From Carya illinoinensis (Eukaryota; Streptophyta; Magnoliopsida; Fagales; Juglandaceae), in NCBI RefSeq assembly GCF_018687715.1, contig NC_056754.1, forward strand, positions 19,763,501 to 19,827,500: a stretch of 64,000 bases of DNA, written 5' to 3'. Of this stretch, positions 59,430 to 64,000 are shown one piece after another. Position 1 is the stretch's first letter. Every line of letters starts with the position of its first letter. A program made the translations under genes and the position numbers. The notes below the pieces were generated by a model. It saw nothing but the letters and a program-made list of their open reading frames with translations, made no database searches and was not told where the DNA came from.

Positions 59430-61380
59430 CCATTGAAGTCGCAAGGGTTTCAGATTTATATTTCAAATATGTGCAGTTTTCATGAGCTCTTCTGGAACCT
59501 CAATGACATTTAAATCATATATATAAACTGCAATAATAGCTTGTTTCCATTTGCGTTTGGATTGCTTTAGATCATATAAGGATCTTTGAAACTTGATAGA
59601 ATACATATTTCCAGATGTATTCATATTAGAAACTTCAGACATTTTCTATCCTTCAGGGATTTTCATATATATATATATATCATGATCCAATGATCCATAT
59701 AAATATGCAGTTAATCATGCATATCCAAACTTTCGGTAACTTTCAAGCTAATAAAAATCTCAATATGATTTCAACCACTTTAAAATCATATCAATATTGT
59801 TTATTCGAGAAACTAACTTGTGATTTCTATATCACATTTTCATATTAAAAGTTTCAGGCTTTTTATATCATGTATATAAATATCCACTGATATTTAACAA
59901 AAATCACATCTTTAGGTGTTTGGATTTCAAGTCCATATTTATCACATTTTATTTAGTGATATCAATTCTGCAGGAATTGAGAAACTGACTCGTGATTTAT
60001 ATATCACATTTTTATTTCCTTTCCATCAATACCCACTGACATTCAACAAGTATCACCTCTTTAGGTGTTTGGACTATAAGTCCCGATGCATCATATTTTA
60101 CTAGTGAATCAATTCTGCAGGAATTGTTTCTTTCAAATTTGGCCAATATTTTACGTCGTATTTTTTGACGATTCTTGATTCACTTTCATCATTACTTCTG
60201 GTAATGTCAATTGCTATCTCATATGGAAATACATTGTCGATAACGATTTTATTTCTATCCATAATTTCTCTATTATTCATAAAATGTAACGAGATCTCGT
60301 TATTTTCAGGTACCTGTCCCTCTTCAAGGGAAGACATTTTCATGAAAAATATTTTCAGGAGGCACTCTTCAAGAGTTTATATAGGAGAATTTTATACAGA
60401 GAATTTAGATGGACTTTATTGCTTGTTTTGTGGGTATGGCCTCTTCAGGAGCACCAAATTATTTGTGTCTTTCTCTTTTGAGATGCAGTACCTTTTGTAT
60501 CAATAGGTTTCACATGCTTTCAGACTGCTGAATTTCTTAATTGTCCTACAGGGACTTCAATCTTCGTTGGGATTTTAGCAGTTAGAATATGAGACATTTT
60601 TATCTTATTGCATTCAAAATTATCATCTGAACTTCTGGTTCACATATGATAATCAAGATAACGTCGAATAATTTCATCTTATTTGCTTCAAGTAAATTTT
60701 TCTTTCCACTTTTGGTGGTAAGACTTTATAGTAAAAGAATCTTCTGGTTCTTTTATGGACGTCCATATGAAAATCATTCGACTTATCGTAATTGATTTTG
60801 GATGATCAAGATAACCATGAAAAGATACAAATATTTTAAATCATATCACCTTTTGATGCATCATAATATTTGATTCAATAATTGTATAATATCATCTCAA
60901 AGAGAAAGCTTACAGCTTTTCCAATACGAACTTCTGGCCCGAAAAGATATTCATTATCATGTCCAATCTCTTAGTTTCGCATCATTCTTTTCACTTCAGG
61001 GAATAAAATGATATAAATGCATTATCGTTCACTTCAGGGAATGATATAGATCTAGTAAGACGTGACTAATGATTCTTATCAAAAGCTCATTATTTTGCCC
61101 AGTCACTGAAAGACCTGATACAAATTTAGAATATATTGTGAACGTTTGCATTTCATATTGCTACTTCAGGAGCATACTCGATATTGCTACTTCAGGAGCA
61201 CATTCGAGACGTTCATTCAAATATATATTCTTTCCACAATTTCAATTATGCAACTTCAGGTGCATAAATCATAATGAGCTTTTGTACAAGTATCACTCAT
61301 ATGAGATACTCAATAAAATTATTGATTTAGGGCGATATTTCAGGGATGCTCCATTTCCATTCTCAGATAAATCATATCAT
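59430..61380 (-). pseudogene. Copia 4 pol remnants and diverged gag copy
   Basis: Minus strand, in element order: 61380-61000 is a diverged partial copy of gag (matches 61930-62340, e.g. CTTCAGGAGCACATTCGAGAC). 60343-60101 is the integrase-RT linker (PENNEISLHFMNNREIMDRN, WPNLKETIPAELIH). 60125-59817 is the RT start, tandemly duplicated (two units of about 150-160 bp sharing TTTAGGTGTTTGGA and CAATTCTGCAGGAATTG). 59750-59430 is the RT middle (DHDIYMKIPEG, SIKFQRSLYDLKQS), a deletion, then AIIAVYIYDLNVIEVPEEL, where YIYDL stands for the catalytic YVDD. Stops and shifts abound. Protease and most of integrase are not recognisable. Confidence 0.75.
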
Positions 61381-61483
61381 CAATAATTTATAATAAATAT
61401 AAAAGAATAAATAAAACTTTCATTACTACAAAACATTGCAGAATATAAAAATATTTTATAATAAGATAAAGGAAATACATTAA

Positions 61484-62533
61484 TTAAAAAGGAACACTTC
61501 CATGATCAACTTTACCACTAGAATCCTCAAAGAAATCAGAAATATCAAGACTTGTAATATCTTCTCCATCTATAGAATCTAAAGCATATGATGGTTCAGC
61601 AAAATTTGTTTCAAATTTCTTTGTTTTTTCTTTTATAGAAGATTGGTATAAGTCAACCAAGTGCTTATATGTACGATAGACACGAGCCCAATGTCCAGTC
61701 ATACCACATCTATGGCATCCATCTTCATCTTTCTTTAAAAATTTGTTTTGAGGACCTTTGCCTTTCTCTGAGTTGAACCACTTCTGGTGGTACGGTGTAT
61801 ATCTATTACTGTCCCTTTTAGTGTGGTCACTTCTAGGACCTCTACTTCTATAGTTTTTCCTACCACGTCCACGCCCTCGTTTTCTTTGAAAAGATGCACC
61901 ATTCGCTTCTGGGAATGTTGTAAATCTAGTACCATTCAGTTCAAGGAATGATATAGAACCAGTAGGACGTGACTGGTGATTTCTTAATAAAAGTTCATTA
62001 TTTTGCTCAGCTAATAGAAGACAAGATATAAGTTCAGAATATTTTTTGAACTTTCGCTCTCGATACTGCTGCTGCAGGAGCACATTCGAGACATGAAAAG
62101 TAGTATATGTCTTCTCTAACAAGTAATCATCAGTGACTTTTTCACCACATAATTTCAATGGCAAGCTAATTTTAAAGAGTGCAGAGTTAGACTCACTAAC
62201 ACTCTCGAAGTCTTGCAACCTCAGGTGCATCCAATCATGACGAGCTTTTGGGAGGATTATAGTTTTCTGATGTTCATATCTCTCCCTTAAATCTTTCCAC
62301 AAAATAAGTGGATCTTTCACCGTTAGATACTCAGTTTTTAATTTTTCATGAAGATGGTGCCGAAAGAAAATCATTGTCTTAGCACGGTCCTGTAGAGATC
62401 CTTGATTTCCTTCTTTAATTGTATCTCCCAGGTTCATCGCATCCAGATGGATCTCAGCATCAAGGATCCAAGATAAATAATTTTTTCCAGAAATGTCAAG
62501 AGCAACGAATTCCAATTTTGTAAGATTTGACAT
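61484..62533 (-). CDS. Copia 4 gag (349 residues, intact frame, altered zinc knuckle)
   Basis: Complete open frame from ATG 62533 (MSNLTKLEFVALDISGKNYL) to TAA 61484. The gag (UBN2-like) core follows with WKDLRERYEHQKTIILPKAR, then an Arg/Gly-rich basic stretch (KRGRGRGRKNYRSRG, residues about 215-235) and one zinc knuckle CHRCGMTGHWARVY (about residue 275), in which the last zinc ligand is Tyr instead of Cys, so metal binding is doubtful. Gag forms the virus-like particle and packages RNA. It begins just after the primer-binding site and ends on a stop with no pol fused, unlike the single gag-pol frame of copies 1 and 3. It is unusually well preserved for an element whose pol is destroyed. 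Confidence 0.85.
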   Translation of the reverse strand: MSNLTKLEFVALDISGKNYLSWILDAEIHLDAMNLGDTIKEGNQGSLQDRAKTMIFFRHHLHEKLKTEYLTVKDPLILWKDLRERYEHQKTIILPKARHDWMHLRLQDFESVSESNSALFKISLPLKLCGEKVTDDYLLEKTYTTFHVSNVLLQQQYRERKFKKYSELISCLLLAEQNNELLLRNHQSRPTGSISFLELNGTRFTTFPEANGASFQRKRGRGRGRKNYRSRGPRSDHTKRDSNRYTPYHQKWFNSEKGKGPQNKFLKKDEDGCHRCGMTGHWARVYRTYKHLVDLYQSSIKEKTKKFETNFAEPSYALDSIDGEDITSLDISDFFEDSSGKVDHGSVPF

Positions 62534-62690
62534 TTTTTACATATATAAATCAGGAACATAAGTATAGAGTTTTCATTAAGTAATGTAGCATTTCATATTC
62601 ATTTTGGAAATTACAAAAATATATTGAAAAACTTACTTGAAGTAGAGGACTACTAGCTTCAAAATTGTCAGAACTTTCGTGCTGATAACG

Positions 62691-63004
62691 TGTTATTAAA
62701 TCATTGAAAAGAGAGAGTCATAACGTGTTATAAAACTTTCAAAAGGAGAGAGAAAGAGATATAGTTCAGAGAGGTTATGAAAACTTATGAATTTCTTAAA
62801 TGATTCAACGATATATATAGGAGTACAAAAGGGACTATGCCTTTTACGACTAGCACTATGCATTTTGCGACTAGCTCACTATGCTAGCACTATGTATTAT
62901 GCATTTTGCGGCTAGCTCACTATACTAACACTATGTACTATACATTTTACGGCTAGTTCACAGTGATCATATAATTTATTTTATAATAATGTTATTTTAC
63001 AATA
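62691..63004 (-). repeat. Copia 4, 5' LTR
   Basis: 314-bp partner of 57673-57945, with an extra GCATTTTGCGGCTAGCTCAC unit and many substitutions. Terminus CAATA instead of CAACA. Confidence 0.88.
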
Positions 63005-63350
63005 TTTTAAAAATAATAAATTAATTATATGGTGATCTGGGATGTGGCTACAATTGGGAATCTAGTTGTTGTGTTTTCTCACTTTTGTAAGCGTGAAGGG
63101 AAAAATGCATACGGTGGTCGAAAGTTTTTGAGAAAAGTTCGGGGATATATCGAATTCCAAACAAGGCCTTAAGAAAATATAATAGATTTTTCTTTCCCCG
63201 TTTGGATGATGATTAGGCTAGTTTGCTTCGGACAGTTCCAGAACTCGTTGGAACAACAACAGCAACGCCTATTCACCGATCAGGGTTCCTAAAACAACTT
63301 TACCTACTTACTCACTAGTATACAGAGAGAGGGAGAGAGAGAAAGAAGGA
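63005..63350. other. Upstream region of the gene at 63351
   Basis: No coding sequence. Just before the ATG is a purine-rich leader (AGAGAGAGGGAGAGAGAG, 63324-63341). No clear TATA box chosen. Confidence 0.45.
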
Positions 63351-63651
63351 ATGGGTGGCAGCGAAGCAACAACCGTAAGGCTTTTCTGCCCTTTGCTAGC
63401 CAAGACAGTCCCGTTCGTGGTGTGGGAAGAGCAGAGGCTGGACTTGGGATACATAGCCTGGACCTTTGGGCTCGACCCTGCAACCTTGAAGCTCAACAGT
63501 CACTTTATAGGCAGAGGGGTTGATCTTATCGCCTCCTCAGTCACCTGGAACTCCCTTCTGTCTTTCTTCTCTGCCAGAGGCTTTCCCACCGGGAAGGACG
63601 ACCAAGACGCGCTTGTCGTTGATGGGAAGCTCGTCAAAGTTGGCACGAAGC
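63351..63651 (+). CDS. First exon of a plant gene of unknown function (partial)
   Basis: Starts at ATG 63351 (MGGSEATTVRLFCPLLAKTV), followed by FVVWEEQRLDLGYIAWTFGLDPATLKLN and FSARGFPTGKDDQDALVVDGK; ends at a consensus donor AGC/GTAAGT at 63651-63652, after 100 codons plus one base. Codon use is GC-richer than the surroundings and the amino-acid text is even and protein-like, unlike nearby spurious ORFs. The remaining exons lie beyond the window. It resembles conserved plant proteins annotated only as uncharacterised; I cannot name a domain, localisation signal or function. It is the only apparently undamaged host exon in this right-hand part. Confidence 0.7.
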
Positions 63652-64000
63652 GTAAGTTTTTTTTACTCTCTTTCTAGTTCTTTGTTTTTTCGAAAGTGTG
63701 ATCATGCTCTGTTTGGTTCCACGAGGATGTGGAAAAATGAAAGAACATTATTATTAATAAACATTTACTTCTTTTCTTTCTTTCTTTCGGTTGGAATTGT
63801 TAACGTTGTATGGCTGGATAATGGGTCTTATGCTCTGTTGGGTTCTTGAGAACATATGGAGAAGGTAAAAAACTGATGGGAAAGAACTGATGCCACCTGA
63901 AAATGTATTAACGTAAAATTTAAATGTCCTCATTTTCCTTTCGATAGCGATAAAGAAATTCATTTAAAAAGTCCATGCGCTAGATTTACATCAAATTTAA
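63652..64000 (+). other. First intron of the gene at 63351 (to window end)
   Basis: T-rich DNA after the GTAAGT donor. No acceptor followed by coding sequence was recognised before 64000. Confidence 0.55.

Larger units (their letters stand above)
57673..63004 (-). mobile_element. Ty1/copia retrotransposon, copy 4 (third family, decayed)
   Basis: LTRs 57673-57945 and 62691-63004 share sequence over their length (TGTTATKAAATCATTGAAAA ... TTTTACAAYA), flanked by TTTTG and TTTTA, a 5-bp target copy with one mismatch. Coding strand minus. Primer-binding site GTTATCAGCACG at 62680-62690; polypurine tract AAATGGGGAG next to the 3' LTR. Inside: an intact gag ORF, a diverged partial gag copy, scraps of integrase, reverse transcriptase and RNase H, and an antisense TATA-ORF unit of about 1 kb. 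The LTRs are the most diverged of the four elements, so it is the oldest. Confidence 0.9.

Overview
The window is nuclear DNA of a dicot plant, probably a woody one. The evidence is intron-bearing genes with plant-specific domain architectures (a G-type lectin S-receptor kinase, a UBA/PUB protein) in AT-rich DNA loaded with plant transposon families (Ty1/copia, Ty3/gypsy, LINE, SINE, hAT, PIF/Harbinger, MITEs). A Fagales tree is my guess from the look of the repeats; no species can be read from the sequence. No rRNA, tRNA gene, CRISPR array or bacterial operon was seen.

Layout. 1-3780: LTR-like remnant, then AT-rich DNA with a 51-base poly-A run. 3781-21602: duplicated block A, a second copy of the 3' half of a UBA/PUB-domain gene (minus strand), inflated by two copia insertions (4431-9798 and 10405-18857; the second carries a nested hAT at 11837-12804). 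22334-24500: gypsy gag/protease remnant. 25067-33662: S-domain receptor kinase on the minus strand, broken by a copia insertion at 25979-31529 in its catalytic-loop exon and by two stops and a frameshift. 33760-37929: block B, the other copy of the duplicated segment and part of the main UBA/PUB gene (34062 to about 41830, minus), whose introns hold a Mutator-like MITE and LINE fragments. About 42.1-51.4 kb: a decayed PIF/Harbinger transposon (transposase on plus, Myb-like ORF1 on minus) with an internal 596-bp tandem duplication and a 5.1-kb Ac-like hAT (43026-48113) inserted in the first repeat. 51.4-57.6 kb: LINE fragment, microsatellites, a Tourist-like MITE, a SINE nested in a MITE, AT-rich DNA. 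57673-63004: a decayed copia element on the minus strand with an intact gag ORF and, replacing part of reverse transcriptase/RNase H, an antisense TATA-ORF-poly(A) unit. 63351-63651: first exon of a plus-strand gene that leaves the window.

The two blocks A and B give natural empty sites for the two copia insertions and for the MITE, so the order of events is readable: duplication first, then copia, then the hAT inside copia. The two duplicated gene copies carry different frame-disrupting lesions in the same PUB domain. All recognisable retroelement coding regions are interrupted, mostly by nonsense changes of C-to-T or G-to-A type.

The least explained object is the antisense ORF at 58809-59192, with its own TATA-like box and polyadenylation signal inside the last copia element. 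The long hairpin at 17887-18380 in the copia leader is the second.
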